Positions 1 through 17,231 of a DNA stretch of 64,000 bases are shown here, piece after piece; positions within the stretch are counted from its first letter, which is position 1; every line of letters begins with the position of its first letter. Where the stretch lies: contig VZDJ01007747.1 of assembly GCA_008694505.1 (NCBI GenBank), positions 28,748,574 to 28,812,573 on the forward strand, given 5' to 3'. The notes beneath the pieces are model-generated. The model saw only the letters and a list, made by a program, of their open reading frames with translations, searched no databases and had not been told where the DNA came from. The stretch comes from Cyanoderma ruficeps (lineage: Eukaryota; Chordata; Aves; Passeriformes; Timaliidae). A program made the position numbers and the translations under genes.

Positions 1-5121
<5,121 letters not shown>

Positions 5122-5762
5122 CTAAATGAAAATTTCTGAAGAGAAACTACACAGAAATCAGGTAGAGTCTTTCCTATCTCTTCCCCATGCAAGCAGGAGA
5201 GAATTGATCTGAGTTTTCTACATCAAATAAGTTAAACACTCTTACAAGATTCGTTTTTCACTATTAAATTCTAGAAAAACTGATGAGGCAGTTTCTAGGG
5301 TACTAAGTTTAACATTATAAGTATGCCTCAAATTTACAGTGATTGCAGGAACACACCACACAGTCACGCTGTACACTTTTTTATTCTGACATTTAACCAA
5401 CTTCCCCTCCTTGAAAATAAGACCATGTAAGATTTGAAAGTATGCCAGTCATTTTTGGATGAGTAATGCCTGAATCCTGCCATACCAGTTAAATGCAACT
5501 GCCTGAGGGATGAGAGTAAGCTGTTTACTAAGTAGTATTAAAGTCTTTTGATTAGACAACAAAAATTTGACTTCTATTCATCAAATTAAAAAGCAGAAGT
5601 CATCAGAGGGCCAATTTTCTGCTTGCTATTCATTCCTCAGTGGTTACACTCCAAGCACAGAAGCATTACATAAAGCTGCTTCATTTTCAGTAATTAATAG
5701 GAAGCCTTTTAGCAAACATTATGAAAAGGAAGATCATGCAATCATGATATACAGAGTGGGTG

Positions 5763-5952
5763 GTGAGGCACTGGCACAGGTTTTGCAGAGAAGCTGTAAA
5801 TGTTCTGTCCCTGGCAGCATTCAAGGCCAGGTTGGATGGGGTTCTGAGCAATCTGATCTAGTGGAAGATGTCCCTGCATACAAGAGGGAAGTTGGAAGTT
5901 AAATGATCTTTGAGGTCTCTTCCAACCCAAACCATTCCATGATTCTATGATA
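5763..5952 (+). mobile_element. CR1 LINE 3' end
   Basis: A 5'-truncated CR1 3' UTR, sense on plus: GGCACTGG…, TTCAAGGCCAGGTTGGATGG, GATCTAGTGGAAGATGTCCC and GATGATCTTTGAGGTCTCTT equivalents, ending CCATTCCATGATTCTATGA. The terminal ATTCTATGA is the CR1 end motif. It lies in intron 2 about 0.7 kb from exon 3. Confidence 0.92.
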
Positions 5953-8004
5953 CAATTTTACGATGGCAGTGTTGTATCAGTATTCTACAAGTCACTACAA
6001 ACAGTTCTCCAAATACATACCCAAGAAAAGCCATGGAACTGTAAAATTAATTCTATTTTCTTATTTCATAAAGGCCTAGAAAAGTTGGAATACTGGTTTG
6101 CATATGACTTCCTGTTAATAGTGGAAACCTCTCATAAGCATCAGTCCCTGAAAGCATCATATGAGGAGTCTCTGTGAGTGAAGACTTTAACATTAGTATC
6201 AGAAAACTAATATCTAGTACTAACAGTACCAGAAAACTAAATAATCTTCCACAGTAGATAGACAGCTTGCTTTCTTCAGTTCCTGAACGATGAAGCTGCT
6301 CAAACAAAACCAGCTACAGATAGTCATGACAGCTAAGTCAAAAAACAGCCTTTTAAATGGCTGATCATATGTCATCACCACTTCAAGAGAGGTGAGGAAA
6401 AAAGCCAAGCTAGTGATGCACTGCAGAAGAACTCAATTCTTAAAATTCAGTCCAGGTAATAATTTAAGTGCAGAGCATCCTGCAAAGGCTCCATTCCTAA
6501 CAAAGGCTTCATTTCTAACAATTCTAGAGATTATATCATTCAGAAACTGCAGGAGATACTGAAAAGTAGCCAATGTTAAACAATAATATTGACTCTTAAT
6601 ATAAAGAAACAGAATATAAAAGCAGAAATACACAAGCAAAACCTAACACTTACCAATTCTCCCTAACTAAAATCTTTTTACTAGAATGTAAGGGAATGTC
6701 AAACTATGAATGGATTCAAGTTTCTCCTCTGATGGACTCAGGACAAAATACTAGTTGCCCTCCTTAAACAAACCACAGAGCCACAGTATCAAAACACTGA
6801 TTGGATGTAAATCTTCTCTTATTTATCTATTACTTCAAAACTTTCTTGACTGTCAGGTATTAGCTTTGTAAATCCTTTTGATTCCTAAAATAATTCCTCT
6901 TAGCCCATACAAACTGCAGAAGCATTTTTAGCTCCTCTTCCCCATGTGTATAAGAATGGCAGAAATTGAGACATAAATATATATATGCACACACATGCAT
7001 ATACATGAGAAATATATGAGAAACTTATGAAATATATGAGGACTGAAAATAGCAGCCTGTTGGGGCAAAGGCAATTACAGAACTGTTGAAAAACCATGGA
7101 TCAGCAACAGTAAAAAGGTTTAATAAGCACAGGACCGTATGCTGTAACTGTATGCAAATACAAAAGTATCTGTTGCATATTCCATCATCCAAGTAGGAAC
7201 TCTGAATACTTCCCATATTGGCAATACTACCATGAAGCTGTCAAATTCTACAATTGTCATGCATCATGCAATGAAAGATGGATTGTCTTGTTCATCCCCA
7301 CTCCATGTTCATTAAAGGCTAATGTGAAGAGCAGGAACTAAACAATAAGGGAAAAAAATTATTTTCTTATCCACTAATGTCCCTAAGCCTTTCCAGATTA
7401 TAGCACAGTCTTACAGATGGAACAGCAGGAAAGAACTGATATTTTCCCACCTTACCTTTTCCCTCCAAACTGCAAGTATCTACTGCCAACTGACATCCCC
7501 AGTATGTATTTCAGGAACTTGCAAAAAACATACTGAAAATACAGCAAAAACAAGTATTATATGTCCCTCTCCGTAAAGATTATCTTTTTTCACATGGGGA
7601 CTAAGGTAAATGCTAACACTCACTCTTCAGCTTTTTAGTGACTGATGATGCACTGTCCTTGGAGACTCCAAATGTCAGGCATGGACTTTTTTTTTCAAAA
7701 CAAGTGTTGTAGGGTGATCGAGTTGCTGAAGAGGGACAGGATATGCTGTATATACAGGCTTGGGCCAATTTTGCATCTTCTCAGCTAAAACTCAGCTCAC
7801 TTTTGTTTTGCAAACTTGCTGCCTTTACTGATAGTTGGCAGTAAAGGCTGTAAAATATCGAAGGATGAGAACTTTTGTTCAGCCACAGATGCTATCAAGG
7901 AAAATCCGAATTGCTGTTAACAATACTACTCACATTGTTAGAAGAAGAGAAGGAAGATGCCAATGGAAAACAAAAAGCTTCAAGGCATTATACCTCTGCC
8001 CATC

Positions 8005-8230
8005 CTAACACGACCAGCCCTCCCGGAACACATCCCGAGCGAACACGGGCACGCAGCGCGGGCTCGTCGGTCAGGGCTCCTCCTACAGTTCCGCCGCGCC
8101 GCCTGCAGAGGGCGCGATGGGCCCCGCGCCAGCGGCCGCACGGGAACCACGGAGCCGAGCCCGCGGCACGGGATGATTCCCCAGGAGATGGAAGGGCCGA
8201 GAGCGCACCTGGTTTACACCCGGACACCGA
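8005..8230. promoter_or_regulatory. small intronic CpG-rich island
   Basis: About 225 bp with many CpGs inside AT-rich intron 2, with abrupt edges. It includes the CTCF-like motif and NotI-type GCGGCCGC. It could be an intragenic regulatory island, an alternative promoter or a decayed GC-rich insertion. The open frames on both strands through it are what high G+C produces by chance, and the minus-strand frame has no ATG at its start. Confidence 0.5.
8102..8115 (+). promoter_or_regulatory. CTCF-like motif in the intron 2 CpG patch
   Basis: CCTGCAGAGGGCGC matches 13 of 14 positions of the CTCF core CCASYAGRKGGCRS; the third base is T instead of A. It sits in the middle of a small CpG-rich island, a common setting for constitutive CTCF sites. 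Occupancy is not shown by sequence. Confidence 0.5.
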
Positions 8231-9742
8231 CTAGAACATTTGACTACGTCCCTTGTTTAAAAGGGAGTGTCAACACGCAAACTGGAAAGCATCTTGCAGT
8301 TAGTAACCAGTACAGTTACTCCTCAGGGGCAGAGACTGTACATCTATCAGAACTCCTTCCAAGTGAAAAGCCCCTCTTCTCTTCTGTCCTACCCGTACTG
8401 CTCCCAGGTCCTGTGAAAATAACCACGATGACTTCCTCAAAGAGGAAGTTCTCTAACACCACAAGGTCACAACACTAAAGTTACAGTGCACATATCTGGA
8501 AAGAGGTCATCGTGTTTCAGAGAGTAAGTGCATTCACTAATGAAGAGGTATGTAGCAATATCAAACATCTTTCTTTTGTATAAAAGATCTTTGTTTTAAA
8601 ACTGGCCTAATATGGAAGTGCTTCTTTAAGAAAAAACTGAGACCTAAATTGAAGAAAGACAAAAACAGAACAACTCTAGCTAAAAAGAGGATTTTTCTGT
8701 TCCTTGTCACGGCAGCTAATCTCTCTTTTGTTGCCCTGGTCATTAAGTATACAAAGAAAAGGTTAGAAAAATAACTCTAAATAGGGAGGTTAAAAGAATA
8801 AGCTCTAAGAAAAACACATCTAAGTATTATCTTAGCCAACATAATTACTCAGGAAGGAGAAATCCTTTTAAGACTACAAGGTTGAAACCAAGAAAGCAGA
8901 AGATAAGTTACCTTAAAACTTTGTATGAAACAAAAATAACCATTTGTCAAAGCAGTTACTTTAAAAACAAGTATAGAATTAAAAAAAAAACCCACCACAC
9001 CTAGACTTGAAACTACAGTTTTGATCCCAGAAGTACTATAACAGCTGCACCAAAGACTAACATCCCAAAGTCAGTATAGTAACTCCAAAAGAAACTTTCT
9101 CCTGCCTGGAGGGGACAGGACATGTGGAGCCCTGGAGAAGTCCCAGGATCAGTAAAAACCAAAGACCAACCTGAAGCAAGACCATCAAAAAAAAGAAGGA
9201 AAAAAAAAAAAAGAAAACAAAAGTTGAAATTTTGATGCACGCTTGCAGGGCAAACAAGCAATTGCATATTTTTGAGAATGCCACCGGAAAAGTAAAATAA
9301 CCACACTCACTAACTGCAGCAGGAAGCACTCTCAGGTTGTTTATAATTTGTTCTGGGTGAAAGCTCAAGTTTATGATTTTCAGTTCCATCAACTTAAAAT
9401 AGACCCTCTAACTGACAAGTTTACTTTAAGTGCAATTAGTAACATCTTCTGGCCAGGTATTACTCTCATCCTTGAGCATCTATTCCTCAAACAGTGTTAT
9501 TTCCTTCAGGTTTATTCCTTCAAAGGGAAAACCTGCAAAAGTTACAACTTCAGCCTTTCAGTATATTTCCTCACATCTATTTGCTACAAGATTTGTTACA
9601 GCTATTGCAATGTCACACATACTGACTAAATTATGATGGTGGACGAGCTTTTAAAAGGAAACATACTATGATTCAGTTATGACTGCCTACCCTACAGAAA
9701 TGGCTTCTAAAGATGCTATAAAGTAAAATAAGAAAAAATATT

Positions 9743-9767
9743 TAATAATAATAATAATTATTAATAA
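9743..9767. repeat. (TAA)5 microsatellite with inverted arm
   Basis: Five TAA units followed by TTATTAATAA, which can fold back on them. Confidence 0.85.
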
Positions 9768-12700
9768 AACATGACTAGGAAAATGTAGGACACAGCCAGA
9801 AAAGTGTTACCAAGTATATCTTAACTGACCTACTCATTCTATTGGAAAAAGTTCCTACAGCTCAAAACAAAACTGTAGCTATCTACTGCAAAGTAAACTT
9901 TGCAATCTCTGCAAAGCCAAGATAGAATTTCCAAGGGATCATTTCATTGTAGCAAGACTAAATAAAGAGGTGCAGACAGCTACATATTAGCCTAAGCACG
10001 TCCAAGGAGGCAAGGCGTGAGGTAGGTCTAGTCCAAACCACGTTGGAACAGGTTTCTATCCAACTGTACCAATGACAACACGTGCTGCCTCTCTATAGGG
10101 CTTCTGTGCACAGGCACAGCTGCAAACTAACACCATCAATGTTTTCACACAAGACTTGGCTCCTTATCCTGCTCTGCAAAAACAAATTGTCTAGACATGT
10201 TCAGAGTTGCTTACAAAACTTCAGGAGACTAAAACACATTCTGCCTGGGGATAAATACATAAGTAGTTGAATGCAAAAAAAATTAATTCAAAAAAGACCT
10301 CTATTAAGAGAGCCACAACAAATTAAGGAATTCAAAGTAACCCAATAGCTTTGGGGGCAAAGGTTTGCTGCAGTGGTTAGGAAGCTCAAAATCCTCATTT
10401 GAAAGATGAATGTTTGTAACAGAATGTCTTGCACAGTGAGATGTAAAACACACTCAGGAGCCATCCCAGTGTCATGAACAAACCGTTCTAATGTCCTCAG
10501 TTCTTGAACCACTGCAACACATTTTTCCACATGCAGAATTTTGCCTAAACAGCTGACACCAAAATATTAAGTTGTTTACAGAAATATGAACTCCAGTTTA
10601 AGGACTTTTATAACATAAATGACAAGGACAAAACCAAAATACTAAAAACTTGACATTTAACACCTTGCTGAGAGTACATTTCTAGAGAACAAAATCAAGA
10701 CTATCCCTGTCAAACTTACCACAGCCAAAGTGCTACAATAGTATTACCATTCCAGACCATGCTAGCTACTTTTCTTCCTTTAACCACTGCATAGAAGAGA
10801 ATCATCTTCCCTGGTTTAGGCCACTGAAGTTAGAAGCTATCTGATTCTTACTTCCAGACAACATTTTTAGGTCAGTCACTTCAGCATATCACCTCGGAAG
10901 TTCCAACTTCTTTAACCATCCTCCTAAAAGCTATTCTCTGATGCTTTCAAAGCTGCAATATCTTCTTCTCCTTACTGTACTTTTTTGTTTTCTTTTTTGG
11001 GGTGTGGGGGAAGTGTGTGGGGCAGGGTGCTGGTAGTTTTGTATGGGGTTTGTTCAGTTTGCATTTATTTTATAAAGTAACAATTCTAGTTAACTCCTTA
11101 AAAAAAATGATGCAAAATATGAAGTAATATATTCAGAGATCTCACCCAAAACTGTACATTTGTGCCTTTAGCTTGATCAGACATTAGATACACAGTAAGA
11201 TACTAATACTTCGAAAACATCAACTTATTCTCTACTGCAGAGAGATTCCTTGAGGAAATGACTTTATGTAGGACCTGCTTAGGGAAGTTCTTTGGAGACA
11301 GGAAAAACCTATGTAAATAGTGAACATACGATAAGTCTGTTTTATTGCTTGTGTCTCATCATTAAAACAAAACACGTTCCCATGGTGCAACAGATGCTTC
11401 CTGAGGCAGATAGCCTCCCACCAACACATGACTAAAACATCAGTTAGTAATATCACGTTCTCCCTTTCAGTTACCCATTTACAGCCTCCCTCTTGAAATC
11501 AGCTTAAACAATTGCAATCCTTGACATGTAATAATATCAGCAGCTAGGTCTGATAGGAAAATTCATATTAGACTGCCCTCACAGTAAGTATAGAGAGCTT
11601 TTTTCTTTTCTTTTTCCTTTTCTCTGCTGTACCATACCAAATAATAAGGAAAAAGTAACTACTCCATGCTAGGACTACAGCCCCTCTAACTTTCTTAGAA
11701 GACTCGAACAAAATCCCTCACGTTTTGCTGACTATTAAATCCCATGCTAAAAATTTAGAACAGATTTCCTCACATCAACTTTACCAAGGTCAAATACTAG
11801 TTTCTTTCCAGTCTGTATGGAGTACATCCAAAGGTCTTCCAGTATCAGACAATTTTTGAGGGAATAAGAAATATCTTCATTCAAATTTTCTAATATCCTA
11901 GAAAAACTCCTTCTTTACAGAATGGTTTTATGTGGGCCTTCATTTTACAGAGGAAAAACAAGCTACAATCTAAAAAAGGGCATAAAAACATTAGAAAAAA
12001 TAAACGGCATGCAGATGAAATGTCTGGAATCACTGTTGGGAGTTAACTGGATTAGCAAATTAAAATAGATAAAATAAATAGTTCAGCATCTTTACCTCTT
12101 TTTACCTTCCTGTCTCAAAATAACTTATTTACAAGAACTTCCTTCCTTGGTGTAAATATACCCTTGTAACACTGTTGTAGTGCTGGTAAAACAGCAGAAA
12201 GTTATTCTACTTTGTCACATTCCTCCTGCCAAGTAAAAAGCTAATGAACATCTAATCAACATACTCAATATGCTGCTCTTCGGGAGTCTTGCAAGTAAAA
12301 ACTATGCAGCATAAAACAGAAAATCCATTCCCTGCTGTTAAGTAAAATCCCTGTATTTCATGTAAGCTTTACTTCTAATAAAGTAGGGTTTTTAATTATC
12401 AGTCCTCATTCTTAATCAGGACAAGCAGCATTGCCCACTGTGACAGAACAAAAAAAAAAAATCTGGTTCTGAAATATAAATAAGAATTATTTGGTACATA
12501 TTCAGACCTACTGTAATCAGGTAACTATAACTATGTTGTATAAATGTAGATCTGTTAAGATAATGGTAAAGATTTAGTAAAAGCACTACAAGAAAAACAG
12601 AGGTTACTAGCTGAACTTGCAATTAAACTGTATTTCTCATTAATTTCAGGTTTGCATTTAATGTCTTAGAAGAAAGCACTCTATGCAAATACATATTCAT

Positions 12701-13229
12701 CACTGATTTGCATGGAAATTACATGTAGAAAAGGGCAACTTGGCAGGGAGTGGGTTATTAACTATTTCTGCAATAATTAAAAAATGAACTAGCAGAAACA
12801 AGGGCTACAATTAAGTCATCTTATTTTATGCACAATGTGTGGTTTGAACATATAGTTTCACTCATCTCTAATTACACCAGCTGAACAGCATGCCTCATCA
12901 ACTATTATAACATCAGCCATTTAAACAGGTTTTTAGAGTAGCTTCTGTTGCTTTCTCTGGAACAGGAAGAAACTTAAGGTCAGATATAAGGACGGTCCAC
13001 TGGAAACCAGAACAAATTTTCTGCATACTAATAAAATGTTTCAAATGTATAAATGCTTCAGCATCTTCTTTTAACTTTCTCAACTTCAATGTATAAAAAA
13101 TGCTGTGCAAGAGAAACAATCAAAGTACTGGGAAGTTCCTCAGAAAGCTCACACTCCACCACTAATGTTTCAGTTTGCAGACTGAACTGTCCCTGTCCCA
13201 TTCTGCAATAACAAAGGTAGACTATGCAT

Positions 13230-14545
13230 TATTTTTGAAAAGTCATGGCAGTCAGGTGAAGTCCCTGGTGACTGGGAAAAAGGAAACATCACTCCTATTG
13301 AACAAGAAAGGAAATGCAGACCTGAGAAAATAAAGACCATTGAGCCTCACCTCTGTTTTGGAATATCATGGAGCAGATCCTCATGGAAGCAATGTTACGG
13401 CACATACAATGAGATGATCTGAGACAATCCAGCTTGGCTTTACTAAGGGCAAACAGCGTCTGACTGACCTGGTCGCCTTCTATGATGGGGTGACTGCAGT
13501 GGTTGATGAGGGAAGACCAAACAAATGTCATGTACCTAGACCACTGAAAGGCCTTTGACACAGTGCCACATAACATCCTTATCCCCAGACTGGAGAGAGA
13601 TGGGTTAGAAGGGTGGATCATTTGATGGATAAGGAACTGCATGAATGGACATAGCTGTCAATCATTCTATGTCCAGGTGGAGGCCAGTGATGAGTGATGC
13701 CCTTCAGGTCTGTCTCTTGGGACAGGGGCTCTTTGATGCCTTCATCAACAACACAAGACAGTGAGATCAAGTGCACCCTCATCAAGTTTGCAGATGACAT
13801 GAAACTGAACAGCACAACTGAACTAAAAAGAGATGTGATCCAGAGGGATCTGGACAAACCTAAGAAGTGGGTCCATGAGAACTTCATGAAGTCAAAGGGC
13901 AAGGTGTTGCACCTGCATGGGAGAAATGCAAGACATGAGCACAGACTGGGAAAAGTCACTGAGAGCATCTCTACCAAGGACCTGGAGATGTTGGTGGATG
14001 AAAAGCTGAACATGACCCAACAGTGTGCACTTACAGGCCAGAAAGTCAGCTACATCCTGAGCCACATTCAAAGAGGAGTGACCAGTAGGTTGAGGGAGGT
14101 GATTCTGCCCCTCTACTCTGCTCTTGTGAGATCCCACCTGGAGTGCTGCCTCCAGATCCTCAGCACAAGAAAGACATTGACCTGTTGGAACAAGTCCAGC
14201 CAGCCAAGATGATCAGAGCACTGGAGCACCTATCTTAAGACAGGCTGAGTGAGCTGGGCTGTTCAGCCTGGACAAGGTCCCAGGAAGATCCTATTGCAAC
14301 ATTCAATACATATAGGAGGGGTATAAAATAGAGGCAGAGCAACTTTTTACACAGGCAGATAGTGACAGAACAATGGAAAATGGTTTTAAACTAAAACAGG
14401 AGAGATTTAGACTACATGTTAGGAACAAATTTAGCCAGAAGGTAGAGAGGCACTGGAACAGGTTGCACAGAGATGTTGTAGATGATCCAGTCCCTAGAAG
14501 AGTTCAGGGTCAGGTTGGATGGGGCCTGTTGATGCTGTCTGCACA
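13230..14545 (+). mobile_element. CR1 LINE copy with reverse-transcriptase remnants
   Basis: About 1.3 kb of a CR1 non-LTR retrotransposon, sense on plus. Recognisable RT stretches are [19 protein letters not shown] (about 13435-13490), FDTVPHNIL (about 13553-13580) and FADDMKL (about 13787-13807), where FADD is the RT catalytic box. Past it the frame runs open to 14212 through the usual CR1 C-terminal block (SYILSHIQRGVTSRLREVIL, then LYSALVRSHLECC). Upstream the frame is broken by stops and frameshifts, so the copy is dead. It continues into 3' UTR-like sequence ending ….GGTCAGGTTGGATGGGGCC near 14525 and lacks the last part of the CR1 3' end. Confidence 0.9.
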
Positions 14546-15477
14546 TAGGCACACAGAAAAGTAAGTAGCATGACATTAAATTTCACAATGATAATTCATA
14601 ACTCATTCAGGGAGAACAATCTTCCCCTAAATGTCATAAAAAAAGGATGACAAAATGGAGCTAGATTCTTCTTCCATTCACCTACAGTGAGAATGGGTGT
14701 CAGAACCACATGACAGTATCCTCACTTTTAGGGGATATCTTCACTCTCCTTGGTTCTCAAGCATGTGCCTAACAACAGCCAGAAAGCAAAATAAGCAAGT
14801 ACAATGAAACTACATAGACATTTCCATTCTAACCCAGTAATTTTGAGAATCCCAATGGTAAAGGTAAGAAAATGCAAGGGCAAGTCCTTTGCCAGGACCA
14901 CCATCAGCCTACCTATCAAACTTGTTCAAGCACAGACACAAAAAACTTCCTTAGGTTGTAGGACTTAATTTACCATCAGTAAGCATGATGTTCTCAATAC
15001 TTGCCTGTAAAATGTAAACAAAACCAGAAATCTTTCTTCTAGACTGCTCTCTGTAACAGGTGTTATTTTACACCATGAAGTGTCTGCAACAGATCCAAGG
15101 TAAACAGGATAGCCTAGTGCTGCCTTAACCAAGAAAATTTTGAGTGAAGAAACCATTATACCAAGCAATGGATCACATCACTGCCTTACTGCAAGCTAAA
15201 CCTTTCACCCTTGCCCACCTCTTACACCAATCACAAAAGTAGCAGCCTTTATACACAGTCACACATAACTGTCCCTTGGGCTAGAACAATGGACAGTAAT
15301 ATCCCATTTCAGACAAATACAGAAATTAGACTTTCCTTCCATATTTGTCTGAGGAAAGGGCTGAGTTAAGAAGAACAGCAACAACTACTCAAGTGCTGAA
15401 AGATAAAGAGCAGCTGTACAAAACAAAAGGCTAAAAAAGACTTCACATATGCACAAGTAAAGTTTTTTTACTCCTAC

Positions 15478-15608
15478 CTCATCACTTTCATCTACTTCGA
15501 TACCCCCATCTTTGTCATCATCCATTTGCTTATGGATCATGCGGAGAGCTTCTAGGCTGAATCGGTCCTCCTCAGTAAAGCACGGCGGGCTGAGTGAGCT
15601 GCAGGGAT
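15478..15608 (-). CDS. STIM2: STIM2 coding exon 2 (canonical EF-hand)
   Basis: Luminal EF-hand exon of STIM2, 131 nt; with the base carried from exon 1 it gives 44 codons. Seen: DPCSSLSPPCFTEEDRF, a helix ALRMIHKQM, the 12-residue loop DDDKDGGIEVDE, then SDE. Loop positions 1, 3 and 5 are Asp, 6 is Gly, 8 is Ile, 9 is Glu and 12 is Glu, so all expected calcium ligands are present. In this family the loop binds ER calcium, and loss of calcium triggers oligomerisation and ORAI activation. STIM1 reads DDDANGDVDVEE in the loop, so the KDGG form identifies STIM2. The acceptor has a strong pyrimidine tract ending ctcactttag, the donor is GAG|gtaggag, and the exon ends in phase 0. No stop or frameshift. 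Confidence 0.97.
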
Positions 15609-17210
15609 CTAAAGTGAGGAGGACAAGAAAAACCAAAACACAACAGAAATGTTATTTACTTTCACTTCAGAATATAAAGCTCCTGAGCAAAAGAAAGGGT
15701 TTAAAATTCTGTATTGTGTACGTGCACTTCACTGCACATAATCACCAGGTAACAGATATCAAATTTAATCGTAAAATAGTAATTGTACAAAAAAAGTGTG
15801 TGCAAATCAACTCTTTTTTTTATTCAGGAAGGAGTCCCAAAAAATAGGCTGGAATAGTTTTGACTCTTCATTTTATTTCTTCCATCCAAGTAACTTACTA
15901 TCTCCATTTTTTCTTTTATCATTCACCTTTAGATTATGTTAGTGCAGTGGTAGATAAAGCTAATGCATGTCCCAACCTCCTTTTCTGAAAATCTGAACGA
16001 AACAAAGAGCAGTGGAGGAAAAGAAAAGGAACTGCCGTATCATACAACCATAGTTTCATAAACAGATAACAAAGGCATGGTAATCACATTGCAGATCAAA
16101 TTCTAAATAGGTAGTACTACTGAACACAAAAAACTCAAGGACTGCAAGAGCAGAAAGCACACTGCAAAGAAAACTCAGCTGATAGTAGTACATGATGTTT
16201 TAGTCCTGTACACTCTGATCACAAACTGCAGTAACTGTAGAGCAGGATTCCGAGTCAAAAATAGTACATTTTCATTTGCATTCATTACTGAAGGCTCATG
16301 ATTTGAGCACATCTGATGGCTCAGCTTGCACCACATCAAATTGCTAAATCTTTCCCTTCTACAAGATACATGCCAAATACTCCAAAATTCTACAATGCAT
16401 GATGATCAGCCACCACCACAGTGGCCTTGCACAGACCTTGGCATTAACTAATAGCAGCTATTACATTAATTCTGATGTACAGAAGCAAAGAACAGAAGGT
16501 GGAGAAGGATACAGAAATTCTTTTTTCAAAGTTGAATTTTAATAAGGTAGCAAATTCCCACTGTAATAGCCATTATAAAAATGCACTGACCACTTCCGTA
16601 ACCCATTACACTACACTGCAATCATATCAATGCAAGTAGAAATTGAGAGAGCATATGAGTAATCTTTGCCTCTTCTAATCTATCAAAGAATTAAGCTTTC
16701 ATGTTGCTATAGAATTTATTAAAAGGCTCACTCATATAAGTAAAGGAAGCACATCTAGAAAAATAGAGGAACGAAACGTTTTCAGAGAAAAATAATTTTT
16801 TTTTGTTTACAATTTCATACCAGCTGGATTAGCATGGTTCTGCTTTTCTGTCTAATATAGATTTTAAAAAAATTAAAAATCAAAATAAAGGAATGCATAA
16901 GGTTACAAAGGGGGAAGTGCAAAGATAACAACCACAACATAGCTGGAATCTCAGACATAAAATTAACAGGACTGGTTTCCACAGCTAGACACGAGTCAAT
17001 GCATTCTTATTTCATACTTAAGTTTTATTATACAGAAGTTAATGGAAATCTGTTATCTGTTCCCATGCATCAATTAAAAACAAACAAACAGAAGAAAGTC
17101 AGCAGTAAAAACCCAAACAATTCACTGACACTATCTAAGAACTGAGAGGTGTTGCTTTTAGAACTACTTCATGTAATTAAAAGACAGATTTCTATATTTA
17201 TTAGTTACTG

Positions 17211-17231
17211 AAATATTAAATATTAAATATT
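17211..17231. repeat. AAATATT heptamer, three exact copies
   Basis: Three perfect tandem copies of AAATATT in a very AT-rich patch that continues to about 17275. Confidence 0.85.

Noticed and set aside
7988..8478. Open frames on both strands across the intron 2 CpG patch, considered as an alternative first exon of STIM2
   Set aside because: The minus-strand frame has no ATG (it opens at GTG), and the encoded sequence has no signal peptide or STIM features. A donor-like GT at 7993 keeps phase with exon 3, but that is one in three by chance.
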